Of a stretch of DNA of 64,000 nt, positions 25,981 through 34,872 are shown one piece after another. Below the pieces are notes generated by a model. The model was not told the origin of the DNA. It saw nothing but the letters and a program-made list of their open reading frames with translations, and did not search any database. Each line of letters begins with the position of its first letter. Position 1 is the first letter of the stretch. The DNA is from Methylotetracoccus oryzae (GTDB lineage Bacteria; Pseudomonadota; Gammaproteobacteria; Methylococcales; Methylococcaceae), in contig NZ_SRSH01000003.1 in NCBI RefSeq assembly GCF_006175985.1, positions 186,001-250,000 of the forward strand. The letters run 5' to 3'. The translations under genes were made by a program, and so were the position numbers.

Positions 25981-26330
25981 GATTTCTGGTAGATGCCCAA
26001 CTACCGCGCCGTCTCTGCGATTGGTTGCGGCAAGAGGGGCACGATGCAGTACACACCCTCGACCTCGACTTGGGCAATCGGACACCGGACGCTGAAATCA
26101 TGCGTTTCGCAGATCAACACGGTCGGATTGTGGTGACGAAGGATGACGACTTTGTCCAATCCTTCCTGTTGCGGAACACGCCGCAGCGACTACTGTTGAT
26201 TGCTGTGGGGAATGTTTCCAATACAGAGCTCGGACGGTTAATTTCAGCAGCCTTGCCAGCAGTGTTACGAGCGTTCGAACACGCTCGGTATGTCGAGCTT
26301 GGTCGGCATTCATTGATCATTCATCAATGA
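25977..26330 (+). CDS. DUF5615 PIN-like toxin (module A)
   Basis: 117 residues with the PIN-like acidic residues in place: MRFLVDAQLPRRL (Asp6), the conserved GHDAVH block, TPDAEIMRFA (Asp near residue 38) and VVTKDDDFVQS (Asp cluster ~58-60). VapC45/Mut7-C-like fold, predicted ribonuclease. It overlaps the DUF433 gene by four bases. No lesion is visible, so unlike the BrnT toxins in the window this one appears functional. Confidence 0.92.
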   Translation: MRFLVDAQLPRRLCDWLRQEGHDAVHTLDLDLGNRTPDAEIMRFADQHGRIVVTKDDDFVQSFLLRNTPQRLLLIAVGNVSNTELGRLISAALPAVLRAFEHARYVELGRHSLIIHQ

Positions 26331-26380
26331 TTCGACGGAAGACACCAGCAAGCCGATGGGCTCGTGCTCCATGATTACCG

Positions 26381-26550
26381 GTAGGAGCCCGGCCCTCCGG
26401 GCGAACCGAGCGATACCCTTGCCGGACGCGCATGGGCCGCGCACCAAAAAGCGGCGCGACACGGCAATGAACGGACCGCGATCATGTAGGGGCAATTCAT
26501 GAATTGCCCCTACGGGAAAAGACCACGGATTGTTTCGCAACACGCACCCA
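26381..26550. repeat. ~170-bp direct repeat, right copy flanking a TA cassette
   Basis: Same order of blocks as at 25517-25685: GTAG-foot REP hairpin, CGCGACACGGCAATGAACGG, perfect 22-bp palindrome at 26489-26510, and TTTCGCAACACGCACCC. The two copies differ at scattered positions only. Confidence 0.9.
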
Positions 26551-26579
26551 GCATTCCGTGCTACGAGACTGCCGCACCC

Positions 26580-26915
26580 CCCAACCCCGTCATTCCCGCG
26601 GAGGCGGGAATCCAAGGCCCTGGCAGAACCTACGCATTTCCTGTAGGAGCCCGGCCCTCCGGGCGAACCAACCGATGCCCTGGCCGGATGGCAATTCGCC
26701 GAGAGGGCTCGGCTCCTACAGGGCGGGTGCGGCTCCGCAGCGCGGCCGTGCGCCGGCCCGAACTCCGCCTCCCAACCCCGTCATTCCCGCGGAAGCGGGA
26801 ATCCACGGCCCTGGCCGTATATGGCATTTCCTGTAGGAGCCCGGCCCTCCGGGCGAACCGACCAATGCCGCGGCCGAATGGCAATTCGCCGAGAGGGCTC
26901 GGCTCCTACAGGGGA
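26580..26915. repeat. two further ~190-bp REP/dRS3-like composite units
   Basis: GTCATTCCCGCGG palindromes at about 26589 and 26779, each followed by a GTAG-foot REP and its inverted partner, repeat the unit of the 19.3-20.4 kb array with the same ~190-base spacing. The last unit ends 40 bases before the stop of the leftward lipocalin-like gene. Confidence 0.9.
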
Positions 26916-26952
26916 GGCAATCACGCCTCCAGCACCCCTCCAACCACCCCCC

Positions 26953-28101
26953 TCACCGCCCATCCGCCGGCCCCTTCTTCGGCGCCTTCTTTTCCTGCGT
27001 CGGATTGACCTCCAAAAACCCCTTGCCGGTATGGCTGCCCGCCACCTTCACGGCGCCTTCCCAATAAATGGTGTGCGTGGTCTGGCGTGAATCCACCTCG
27101 GCATTCTGCATGACCGGAACGACCTTCACGTCGATCCCGTGCTTTGGTATCCGCACATGCCAGGCGATGGGGTAGGGGATGGCGGTCGCCGGACTGATCC
27201 AGGTACTCGTCGACGACAGGCTCACCTCCGGCTCGTGCAGCACCTCCGTCCGCCCATTCCGCGTATACGTCCCCGAGAACATCGGCAGCGCCGACGACCC
27301 GTCGGTCAACTGGTACAGCATGATGTCCGCACCGTCGTCCAGCTGCAGCGCGAACCAATTCCAGGTGAGGCTGGGCGGGTGAAAGTCCCCCCACTGATGA
27401 TCGAACCAGCTTTCCCCCGTTACCGCGATCGGCTTGCCGCGCAGCAACAGCGTCCCCAACACCTTCATCCGCGGCCGCGAATAGTAATAGCTGGTGCCCC
27501 CCTGATGGAAATCGAGCAAGCCGGTGCCGCCCTGCAGCACGGCCGGGGCGCTGTTCTCCAGCTTCAACTCGAACGCGAAATCCCGCGTCTTCGCCTTCAG
27601 CGTGTCCTTGCCGCCCCCGCCGGTCATCGCCAGGTCACCCAGCACGAAGCCGAACCGCTCCTGCGTGCCGAAGGACGGATTGCCGGTCGTCTCCTTCTGG
27701 AAGCTGTAGCGCTTCAGCGTCTGATGATCGGTCAGCGCGACATGCGCCACCGTATAGCCCACGGCCGAATTGACGACGAAGAACACGTAATGAAAGCTGA
27801 ACTCCCGCCCGTCGTCCGCCTTCAGGTGGCCGTTGTAGTACCACCACTCCATGTAATCATCGTGCGGCGCGTCGTCGCGCGGCAATTGCACCAACGCCTG
27901 ATGCTGACTGTGACTGGAATACACCGCCGGCGCCGGCCGATAGCCGCCCAGCCAGCGCAGCAGCAGCCCGAGCAGCAGGACCAGCAGCACCCAGGAACCA
28001 ATCTGACGCCACCGCTTGATGCGCTGCCGCCGCTTCGACGACGAGCGTCGCCGCTTGCCGCGGCGCGTAGAGGAGGGTGGCCCTGAGAGCTTATCTGTCA
28101 T
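26953..28101 (-). CDS. lipocalin-like AttH/CrtC-type protein, membrane-anchored
   Basis: 382 residues. A very basic N-terminus (residues ~13-30) precedes one transmembrane helix (IGSWVLLVLLLGLLL, ~34-48). The rest is the double lipocalin-like fold of the AttH/carotenoid 1,2-hydratase family: EWWYYNGHL (~85-93), FHYVFFVVN, GTSYYYSRPRM, GESWFDHQWG (~228-237) and WNWFALQLDDG. The N-terminal anchor suggests a periplasm-facing domain. Family members include CrtC, but no carotenoid genes lie near, so substrate is open. The C-terminus is Lys/Pro-rich. Confidence 0.87.
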   Translation of the reverse strand: MTDKLSGPPSSTRRGKRRRSSSKRRQRIKRWRQIGSWVLLVLLLGLLLRWLGGYRPAPAVYSSHSQHQALVQLPRDDAPHDDYMEWWYYNGHLKADDGREFSFHYVFFVVNSAVGYTVAHVALTDHQTLKRYSFQKETTGNPSFGTQERFGFVLGDLAMTGGGGKDTLKAKTRDFAFELKLENSAPAVLQGGTGLLDFHQGGTSYYYSRPRMKVLGTLLLRGKPIAVTGESWFDHQWGDFHPPSLTWNWFALQLDDGADIMLYQLTDGSSALPMFSGTYTRNGRTEVLHEPEVSLSSTSTWISPATAIPYPIAWHVRIPKHGIDVKVVPVMQNAEVDSRQTTHTIYWEGAVKVAGSHTGKGFLEVNPTQEKKAPKKGPADGR

Positions 28102-28195
28102 CGGGTGAGTACGATCAGATCACGTCATGGCAGGGGCAGAAGGTAACCTCACTCGCTGCCGTCCCCGCATCGCCGGCCTTGAACTCCGTATGTCA

Positions 28196-28279
28196 ACCGT
28201 AGTGAGCGCCGTGCGCACGAACAACCTTGAGTTCTGTGGGCCAAACGTAGGGCGGATAAGCCGTCAGGCGCATCCGCGG
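28196..28279. repeat. dispersed palindromic repeats
   Basis: A GTGAGCGCCGTGCGCACGAA palindrome-type element (28202-28221) and an imperfect palindrome GTAGGGCGGATAAGCC...GGCGCATCCGC (28247-28278), resembling enterobacterial-style GTAG/GGATAA REP sequences. Confidence 0.55.
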
Positions 28280-28292
28280 ATTTCACGCGCCT

Positions 28293-28532
28293 TTATGAGC
28301 TTCTGTTTGTGTCTTTTGTCAGGCCAGTGGATGCTTCGGCGATCCTGATCAATGACAGGAGTGCTTCATTGACCGCTTCCTCTGACGGAAACGCCTTCGC
28401 TACTTCAGGTCTCAGAAGAACCAGGTTGTGGCCTTCGTTATAGGCCTCATAATATTTGCCACGAACCCCGGCACCCAGGTCCGCTCTTTTATAATCGGGC
28501 CTCATTTCATCTTGATCCTTAGCCTTTTTCAT
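28293..28532 (-). CDS. antitoxin of a BrnT-type module (module B1)
   Basis: 79 residues from ATG at 28532: MKKAKDQDEMRPDYKRADLG, GVRGKYYEAYNEG, NLVLLRPEVAKAFPSEEAVNEALLSLI. The last block is a ribbon-helix-helix-like tail usual in small antitoxins encoded next to BrnT toxins. An in-frame start further upstream lies inside the toxin gene and is not used. It overlaps the (frameshifted) brnT by fourteen bases. The antitoxin frame is undamaged. Confidence 0.8.
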   Translation of the reverse strand: MKKAKDQDEMRPDYKRADLGAGVRGKYYEAYNEGHNLVLLRPEVAKAFPSEEAVNEALLSLIRIAEASTGLTKDTNRSS

Positions 28533-28792
28533 AAATCTCTCTCTCGCGTTTCTGCATGAGTCGAGCGCTAACGATTCGCATGGATCCATCTCGTTCGGTA
28601 GGGGGAGACAAAAACCAATTTACCGGTTCTTGTGGTGCCGAATGTCGGCAGCCTGTGCGCGCCAATGGAATGATCGGGATCATCAAAGGTAAGCGCCAAT
28701 GGATCACCAAAGACCGACGCGGCCTCGCGGAAAGACACACCATGCTTTTTCAGGTTGATCTCGGCTTTTCGGTCGTCCCATTGGAATTCCAC
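28519..28792 (-). pseudogene. brnT: BrnT-family toxin, frameshifted in a C5 tract
   Basis: Begins MEFQWDDRKAEINLKKHGVS and proceeds normally through GDPLALTFDDPDHS and RTGKLVFVS, then shifts frame at a run of five C (read leftward) near 28610. Removing one C restores SPTERDGSMRIVSARLMQKR to the expected end. The lost part contains the conserved RIVSAR strand and terminal helix of BrnT RNases, so the shifted product should be inactive. A sequencing error in the homopolymer cannot be excluded. Confidence 0.85.
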
Positions 28793-28869
28793 GTGTCACC
28801 TTCGCGTATTCGTCCCTGGTCTGAGGTTAGTTCTACCGATCATGGTGTCTCTGTCCCTATTGCCCGAGA

Positions 28870-29148
28870 GGGCCCCCGTCTGGCTTGAGCCCGACACCCC
28901 GCCGGTCAACCGTAGCGTGCGCCATGCGCACGAACAACCCAGCCGTAGCGTCGGTCGGCCCGTCGGTCGGCCCGTCGGTCGGCCCGTAGGTTGGGCTTCA
29001 GCCCGACAATTCGCCTACGTGCGCGCGGCGCATGCTACGACACGCTCGGTGGTTGCGCGCACCCCGTTCAGGAAAAACCTCAACCGTCGCGTGCGCCATG
29101 CGCACTAAACGCCGCGTGCCCTACGTACGAAAAGCCCCCTGTCTGCGG
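28870..29148. repeat. repeat cluster between the BrnT module and wzc
   Basis: Contains GTGCGCCATGCGCAC-type palindromes (28915-28931 and ~29088-29104), a related element at 29019-29036, and three tandem copies of a 12-bp unit TCGGTCGGCCCG (28951-28986). No gene is recognised. Confidence 0.7.
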
Positions 29149-31479
29149 TTACGCCTTTTTCTTCTTGTCCTTGTACGTATAGCTGTAATCGTACTTCCGA
29201 TATCCGTACCCGTACCCGTACCCGTACCCATAACCGTAGCCGTACCCTCGTGTCGCGATCGGCATGCCATTGAACACGAAGCCCCGCAGGTTGACTCCCG
29301 CGTTCTCCAGGCGCTTAACCGTGTCGCGCAACTGGCGCATCGGGTGGGCGCCCGCGCGTGCCACCAGCAGCGTGGCACCGGCCTGCTGGCCGATGATCAT
29401 CGAATCCGTCGCGGCGAGCACCGGAGGCGAGTCGATCAACACGATGTCGTAACGGTTCTGCAACTCCTGCAGCAGCTCCCCAAAATGGTCATGCATCAAC
29501 AATTCGGACGGGTTCGGCGGCATCACACCCGTGGGTACCAAATGCAGTCCTGCGACCGAGGTCTCGTGTACCACCTGGTCCAGTGTCAGGCCAGCACTGA
29601 TGTATTCCGACAAGCCATTGTCACGCGGCAAGCCGAAGAAGCGGTTCAAATGACCTTTCCGCATATCGGCATCGACCAGTATCACCCGCTTGCCCGATTG
29701 CGCCAGAACAGCGGCCAGGTTGACGCTGATGAAGGATTTGCCTACCCCCGGCGTCGGGCCGGTTAGCAGGACCGAATTCTCCCGCGCATCGATCATGGCG
29801 AAGTGCAGGGTGGTCCGCAGGCTGCGCAGGCTTTCCACGGCCAAAGCATCGCGCTCCACATCGGCGACGACCCGGCTGACGAGGTGCGCGGGTTCGGTCT
29901 TGCGACGTGGGGCCTTCCGAATTTGCTTGTCCAGCTTTTCCTGCTCCACGCAGTGGGGCACGGTCGCGTAGACAGGCAGATTCAAACCTCCTTCGATCTC
30001 GTCCGGATCCTCCACGCCGCGGCGGAACGTGCGCAACAGGAATGCCAAACCGATGCCCGCGGCGAGCCCGCCCAGCACCGACAGCAGCCGAATCCGGGAG
30101 ACCTTGGGTGACACCAACGCCGCGGGGTGCATCGCGTGGTCCAGGATACGCACCGTGCCGATCGTGCCCGCCTTGGCAACCCGGAGCCCCTGCGCGCTGT
30201 TCAATAGCGAGGTGTAGAGTTCCGTGCTGACCTGAACGTCACGGGAGTAATTCAGCACATCCTGCTGCGTCTGAGGCAGTTTGGTTGTCCGCTTGTTAAG
30301 GTCATCCAGCCGGGCGCGCGTCTCGGCAATCTGTGCATCCAGTGCGATCACCTGCGGATGAGCCGGCGTAAAGCGCTGCGTCAGCTCCCCGCGTCGCAGA
30401 TCGAGCATGCGCAGTTCGGATTCGATGGAAACGATCTGATTTAGCAAGGTCTGCGTTTCCAGCTGCAGATCCACCGAGCCCGACTTGCGGCGATAGCTGT
30501 TGTAGTTCTGCTCCGCCGTTTCAAGCTGGTCCTTCATGTCGGGCAGCTGCTTCTCGATGAAAGTCAGCTGCTTTTGCGCTTCCTCGGAGCGGCGCTCGAC
30601 GTTCTGCCGCAAGTAGACACGGTCAACCTCATTCAAGATATCGACGACCGCGACCGGGTCGGGATCGTTCAGCGTCAGTTCTATGACCTGCGACTGCCGC
30701 CCTCGCTCTTTCACAACCAGGTTGGTCTGGAGCGCCTGAATCGCGGACAAGGGGGACAGGCGCGTGATTTTGAACTCGGTGCCGGGTCGCGCGTGCAGTT
30801 CCGACACGAACAGCTGCAGCGCCTGGCCGTCACCCATCTCAGAACGGATCTTTTGACCAACGCGGCCTTCCACTAGTGGCTTTTCGTTTTCCCCAAAAAC
30901 CTGGAACGCCCCCTCTTCACCAGCGCGCAGGATGAAGGACGCCCCAAGCAGGCTGTTGGGCACATCCAGGCTGGAGAGCTTGATCCGCTCGCCGCCCCAG
31001 GCATAGTGTTCCAACCCAAACCAAGGCTCGGCGATGGACTCCGGGGAGTCCGGTTGATAGTGGCGCGCTATCGCATCGCCAATAATCGGGAAGAAGTTCG
31101 GCCTGGCAACGATATCCAATTGCAAGTGGTCGACCACGCGGCCGAGCACCATACGCGACTTGATGACCTCGATCTCGGCCGAGGTCGAGGCCTCTTCCTG
31201 TGTCAGCGACATCATCGCCTCGAGGCCCGGCAGCGATTTCTTCTCGTCCTCGATCAACACCAATGCATCGGCAGCGTAAATCGGCACCGCCTTGTAGAGG
31301 TAAGCCTGGCCTGCCAAAGCCACAAGACCCGTCACGCCCGCAATCAGCCATTTGCTCTCGGCGATAATCGCCCACCAGCGCAACAGGTCGAGGCCGTCGC
31401 CTTCGTCTTCGATCAGGTGTTCCGTGCGCGCAGGCGCCGAGCCGCTGAGGCCGGCGGGTTTCTCTTCGCTTTCTTTCAT
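29149..31479 (-). CDS. wzc: polysaccharide co-polymerase tyrosine autokinase (Wzc/BY-kinase)
   Basis: 776 residues. A Wzz domain with two transmembrane helices (~47-65 and ~455-475) encloses a long periplasmic coiled-coil part (~280-430). The cytoplasmic BY-kinase domain has Walker A GPTPGVGKS (~572-580), Walker A' VILVDADMRKG (~600-610) and Walker B IVLIDSPP (~680-687). The C-terminus is a Tyr cluster, but organised as about eight Gly-Tyr dipeptides followed by YRKYDYSYTYKDKKKK. Autophosphorylation of such tails controls polymer length and export in Wzx/Wzy systems. Gene order wza-wzc reads leftward, away from the rest of the locus. Confidence 0.95.
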   Translation of the reverse strand: MKESEEKPAGLSGSAPARTEHLIEDEGDGLDLLRWWAIIAESKWLIAGVTGLVALAGQAYLYKAVPIYAADALVLIEDEKKSLPGLEAMMSLTQEEASTSAEIEVIKSRMVLGRVVDHLQLDIVARPNFFPIIGDAIARHYQPDSPESIAEPWFGLEHYAWGGERIKLSSLDVPNSLLGASFILRAGEEGAFQVFGENEKPLVEGRVGQKIRSEMGDGQALQLFVSELHARPGTEFKITRLSPLSAIQALQTNLVVKERGRQSQVIELTLNDPDPVAVVDILNEVDRVYLRQNVERRSEEAQKQLTFIEKQLPDMKDQLETAEQNYNSYRRKSGSVDLQLETQTLLNQIVSIESELRMLDLRRGELTQRFTPAHPQVIALDAQIAETRARLDDLNKRTTKLPQTQQDVLNYSRDVQVSTELYTSLLNSAQGLRVAKAGTIGTVRILDHAMHPAALVSPKVSRIRLLSVLGGLAAGIGLAFLLRTFRRGVEDPDEIEGGLNLPVYATVPHCVEQEKLDKQIRKAPRRKTEPAHLVSRVVADVERDALAVESLRSLRTTLHFAMIDARENSVLLTGPTPGVGKSFISVNLAAVLAQSGKRVILVDADMRKGHLNRFFGLPRDNGLSEYISAGLTLDQVVHETSVAGLHLVPTGVMPPNPSELLMHDHFGELLQELQNRYDIVLIDSPPVLAATDSMIIGQQAGATLLVARAGAHPMRQLRDTVKRLENAGVNLRGFVFNGMPIATRGYGYGYGYGYGYGYGYRKYDYSYTYKDKKKKA

Positions 31480-31680
31480 GATCCGGGGCGGGGTATTAAT
31501 TCGGACGTTCCGTGTGACGTTACGCGGGTGATCAAGACCGGTTTACCTAAAGCTATCGACCGCTAAAGGCGTTGTTACGACCATTCTTACAGGCCTATGC
31601 GGAAGAGCACGCTGGGTCAGCGGTGGCTGGCCCAGCGCGACAGATTTTGCAGTCACACCTAGCCGACTTTGGGTTCCGCG

Positions 31681-32898
31681 CTATTTGGCAATGGCAGCAC
31701 CGACCGTACCCCATTGGATGAACGGCTGGAAGGCCTGAACAACCTTGCCGAATCTATGGATATTTGCTGTCGCGACGTAAACCACGTCCTTGTGGCGAAG
31801 TGGGAACCGACTAGCCAATTCGAGTTTGTCAGGCCGATTTCCATCCAGCAGATAGACGATCGGCTTCGTTTGCCCTTGCCGCAAGACTATGATCTGCGAA
31901 GCATCGGCCGTGGCCATGATCAGACCGCCGCCACCGCCACTGTTGCCGCCGCCGCTGCTGGCTCCCAGAATTGGGCTTTGCGCGCTACCCATCAACGCTG
32001 CCGCAAGTGTCAACCCTCCACGTTCAAACGGACGTAAGCCCTGACGCGTCGTCTCACCCATCACGTATACATGCTCGGAATCCGCGTTTTCTATCTCGAC
32101 GATGTCACCGGGCAGCAAGACGATGTTCTCATCAAAACGGCCGAAGTCATAAATGTGGAGCAGGCTGATCGTCAGCGTCTTGTCCTTTCGGATCACCTTG
32201 ACGCGGTCCATTGCCGCAGTGGGCCGCACGTCTCCGGCGGCCTGGATCGCATCGAGTAAGCGCAAGGGTACGTCAGAGATCGGCACGCCAGTCGGCTTCA
32301 TGACTTCACCGGTAACCAGCACCTTCTTGCTGCGGAAACTCGTCACGCGCACGTCCACCTGCGGCACGGCAATGTAGCGTGCCAGGGCCTGAGTGAGGAT
32401 CTCGCGGACTTCCTCAACCGTTCTGCCGGCCACTTTAGTGGTGCCGGCAAAAGGAAAAAAGATGGCCCCATTGGCGCTGACCGTGAGGGCGGCCAAGCCA
32501 CTGCCCACCTGGGTCTGCGCGGCGTCGGTTGCCGACGGGCTAGCCGCCGTCGGTGCCTGCGTCATGCTCAGTTCGGGGTGGTCCCACACCGCGACTTCGA
32601 GCTGATCGCCAGGTCCGAGCCGATAGACCAGCGATGCCGGATCGATAATCCAATCCGCGGGGATTTCCCGTTTGGCGTCCCGGGCCACGGCCTGAGTTCG
32701 CTCGGTCTGCAGCCGCGTCACCACATCGGTAGTGACCGGCACCAAGGTGTAAGTCTCCTCTTCCTTGGCTTGATCCTCCGATTCGAACCAGCCGCGCCCC
32801 GCGTCGAGATTCAGGCCCGGAGCGATCACGCACCCGGCGAGCAGCGTTGGGCACAGCAAAATCCCTATACGGGCACCCGGTGAAAGTTTGTAAACCAC
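31681..32898 (-). CDS. wza: polysaccharide export outer-membrane lipoprotein (Wza/KpsD family)
   Basis: 405 residues with lipoprotein signal CPTLLAGC (Cys23). The poly-export domain starts at YRLGPGDQLEVAVWDHPEL (~residues 91-109) and is followed by SLBB-like repeats (KVLVTGEVMKPTGVPI ~200; EHVYVMGETTRQGLRPF ~283). A Gly/Ser-rich loop (ASSGGGNSGGGGG, ~315-327) interrupts the second half. The C-terminal LASRFPLRHKDVVYVATA is family-typical. It forms the outer-membrane exit pore working with Wzc, whose gene lies 201 bases downstream in the same direction. Confidence 0.94.
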   Translation of the reverse strand: MVYKLSPGARIGILLCPTLLAGCVIAPGLNLDAGRGWFESEDQAKEEETYTLVPVTTDVVTRLQTERTQAVARDAKREIPADWIIDPASLVYRLGPGDQLEVAVWDHPELSMTQAPTAASPSATDAAQTQVGSGLAALTVSANGAIFFPFAGTTKVAGRTVEEVREILTQALARYIAVPQVDVRVTSFRSKKVLVTGEVMKPTGVPISDVPLRLLDAIQAAGDVRPTAAMDRVKVIRKDKTLTISLLHIYDFGRFDENIVLLPGDIVEIENADSEHVYVMGETTRQGLRPFERGGLTLAAALMGSAQSPILGASSGGGNSGGGGGLIMATADASQIIVLRQGQTKPIVYLLDGNRPDKLELASRFPLRHKDVVYVATANIHRFGKVVQAFQPFIQWGTVGAAIAK

Positions 32899-34524
32899 GG
32901 GCTAACTCCTCGAAAGATAACGATTTCAGACTTCGTTCAGACAGTGTCCATCCTTCAGGTCCAGCTACAACGATAGTGTGTTGACTGAAGCCATTGATGC
33001 GGTCCAATGGGTCAGGTCGCCCGCCTACGGTAACACGACACCAGTCCGGGAATCTCAGGCTTTCCTACGACACATCCATGCCAGGAATACTTACAGGAGG
33101 ACCCCGGAATAGCTGTGTTAGATCACCATGCGATGTAGATAAGGAATTGCGGTGGAAGCATAAATGCCTCTTCGTGTCCCTTGATCAAATCCCCACCCGT
33201 GAGCCTCTCGGCGCCACTCAAATGCCCAATTCAGGCGCATTGATGTTACATGGGCGAACATTAGCAGTAAGCTTGGCGACGGTCTAGCCTTCAGCTGTGT
33301 GGACTTTATGGGTAACGCATCGGCTTATGCTACGGGCAGCGTAAGCAATTGCACGATCGCATCGTCATGCGAGCGCTGGTCAGGTACGTGCCGAACCCGG
33401 CACCTGCCGCGGGGTCGCTCCGTCCATGCTCGAGCGTTCGCGCACCGCATTCAGGTGCTTGGTTCGCCGGGGAGGCTTCACCTGCCATTCCCACGGAACT
33501 CTGACCCTTCATTCCCGCGAACGCAGGAATCCACGGAATTCCCGGGCTACCCGGCCTCGCCCGATAGCCGCAACTCACGGCCTCAACATCCTGCCAACGG
33601 AGAGGATGCGTCTATCCCCACATCTGCAATCAATGGCTTAATTGGACTTCTTCTATCGGTTAAGTATCAGGCACGACGAGGATAAGGGGTTGCGCGATAG
33701 TCCGGCACGCCGCCACACATCTTGGACGACATCAAAGGGTGGCGTCGGATTTATGCCGCAGAGCGTTATAGGGGATCGCCTTAAAATGATGAGATCAAGA
33801 AACTGTGTGTCTTCCAGGATCAATCCCGACAAGCCCATCCGGTTATTCATGGGTTGCAGATGGCGACAGGAATTCAGTCCCAAATGCAGGGTATGTTGCC
33901 CAACTTCATTTCTGACCACCCCTTGGAAAATTCCCGTCTGTTAGTTGTTGATACGGAAAGCATTCCTCGTCAGCTGGAAACTCTCGGGGCACCCCGCTCG
34001 CGTCAACATGTTATTGCGAAAACGGCGCTACTGTCTAAACCATTTGTGCCCCGACGCGTAACTTGCCACGTTCGTCGACCCACGTTATCCTTCCGTTCAA
34101 CAAATGAACGGTCCGCCCAAAATCGATTGCCCGCGGCTCAGGCCACTGTAAAGATCGGCGCGAGGCGGTTCACATGCGACCGAGCACCGGTGCCAGGTCC
34201 CATCCTGACTCCGCACAGCGGTAGCGTGCCCAAAGCGACCGTCCGGGGAGGACGGAAGGATTGAGCGGTCTTCATTCGTCGCTCCGGTGGACGCCCGACG
34301 CATTGCCCTCGTACGCACTGCTTGCCACGGCTCATACTGATGGAGTTCTGCCGAGTGAACAGGCTCGACGGGTCAAGGGCAAGCGAAACCGGCCATGACC
34401 ACGGGGCCACAGCATCCACAATTGAGGAGATTAATCTGGAGTTGCGCGTACTAGGGGGAAACCAGAAGCTGAAGTGCTTTATAGTCAACGCAGGCCTGCG
34501 GGGATTTGACCGTAAGGTGCGCGG
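32899..34524. other. 1.6-kb gene-poor region between divergent halves of the EPS locus
   Basis: Short open frames exist on both strands, but none resembles a known family or has a convincing start region. One imperfect dRS3-like repeat (CATTCCCGCGAACGCAGGAAT) lies at about 33510-33531. An ops-like element is at 34217. The region must hold the leftward wza promoter and the rightward promoter and leader of the EPS operon; I cannot place either with confidence. Confidence 0.55.
34217..34229 (+). promoter_or_regulatory. ops-like element, possible RfaH/NusG-paralogue loading site
   Basis: AGCGGTAGCGTGC matches the ops element (GGCGGTAGnnT core, as in enterobacterial rfa and capsule leaders) at all but the first base. 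It lies on the coding strand about 300 bases ahead of the first gene of the long rightward EPS series, the position expected for an ops site. It is partly similar to the GTAGCGTGCGC palindromes elsewhere, so chance or repeat origin is possible. Confidence 0.45.
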
Positions 34525-34872
34525 ATGACGCCACGGGAACAAGCCCACCTTCAAGTGCTTAAGATACTTGCGGAGCGACCCGAGATCAGTCAGCGCGAAC
34601 TGGCCGAGGCTCTTTTGGTCAGTCTTGGGAAAACCAACTATCTGATTAAGGCACTGGTCGAGAAAGGGCTGATAAAAGCTGAGAATTTCCGGCGCAGTGA
34701 CAAAAAACTTGGTTATTTGTATGTGCTTACGCCAAGCGGCATCGATATGCGCTTGCGTCTGATGCGCACCTATCTCGCGCGCAAGGAGGCCGAATATGAA
34801 GCGCTGCGGGAGGAAGTGGAAAAACTGCGCAACGAGCTGGGGCTAAATGATCCGATGCCACCGTCCCAGTAG
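34525..34872 (+). CDS. MarR-family EPS-associated transcriptional regulator
   Basis: 115 residues: a winged helix-turn-helix (ILAERPEISQRELAEALLVS, NYLIKALVEKGLIKAENFRR) followed by a C-terminal coiled coil (RKEAEYEALREEVEKLRNEL). This short HTH plus coiled-coil layout matches the MarR-like regulators found at the head of exopolysaccharide loci. ATG at 34525. It is the first clear gene of the rightward EPS series and may control it. Ligand unknown. Confidence 0.88.
   Translation: MTPREQAHLQVLKILAERPEISQRELAEALLVSLGKTNYLIKALVEKGLIKAENFRRSDKKLGYLYVLTPSGIDMRLRLMRTYLARKEAEYEALREEVEKLRNELGLNDPMPPSQ

Noticed and set aside
32994-34264. Short open frames in the gene-poor region (97 to 136 codons)
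   Set aside because: No ribosome sites, no family similarity and no hydrophobic or repeat pattern distinguishes them from chance frames.
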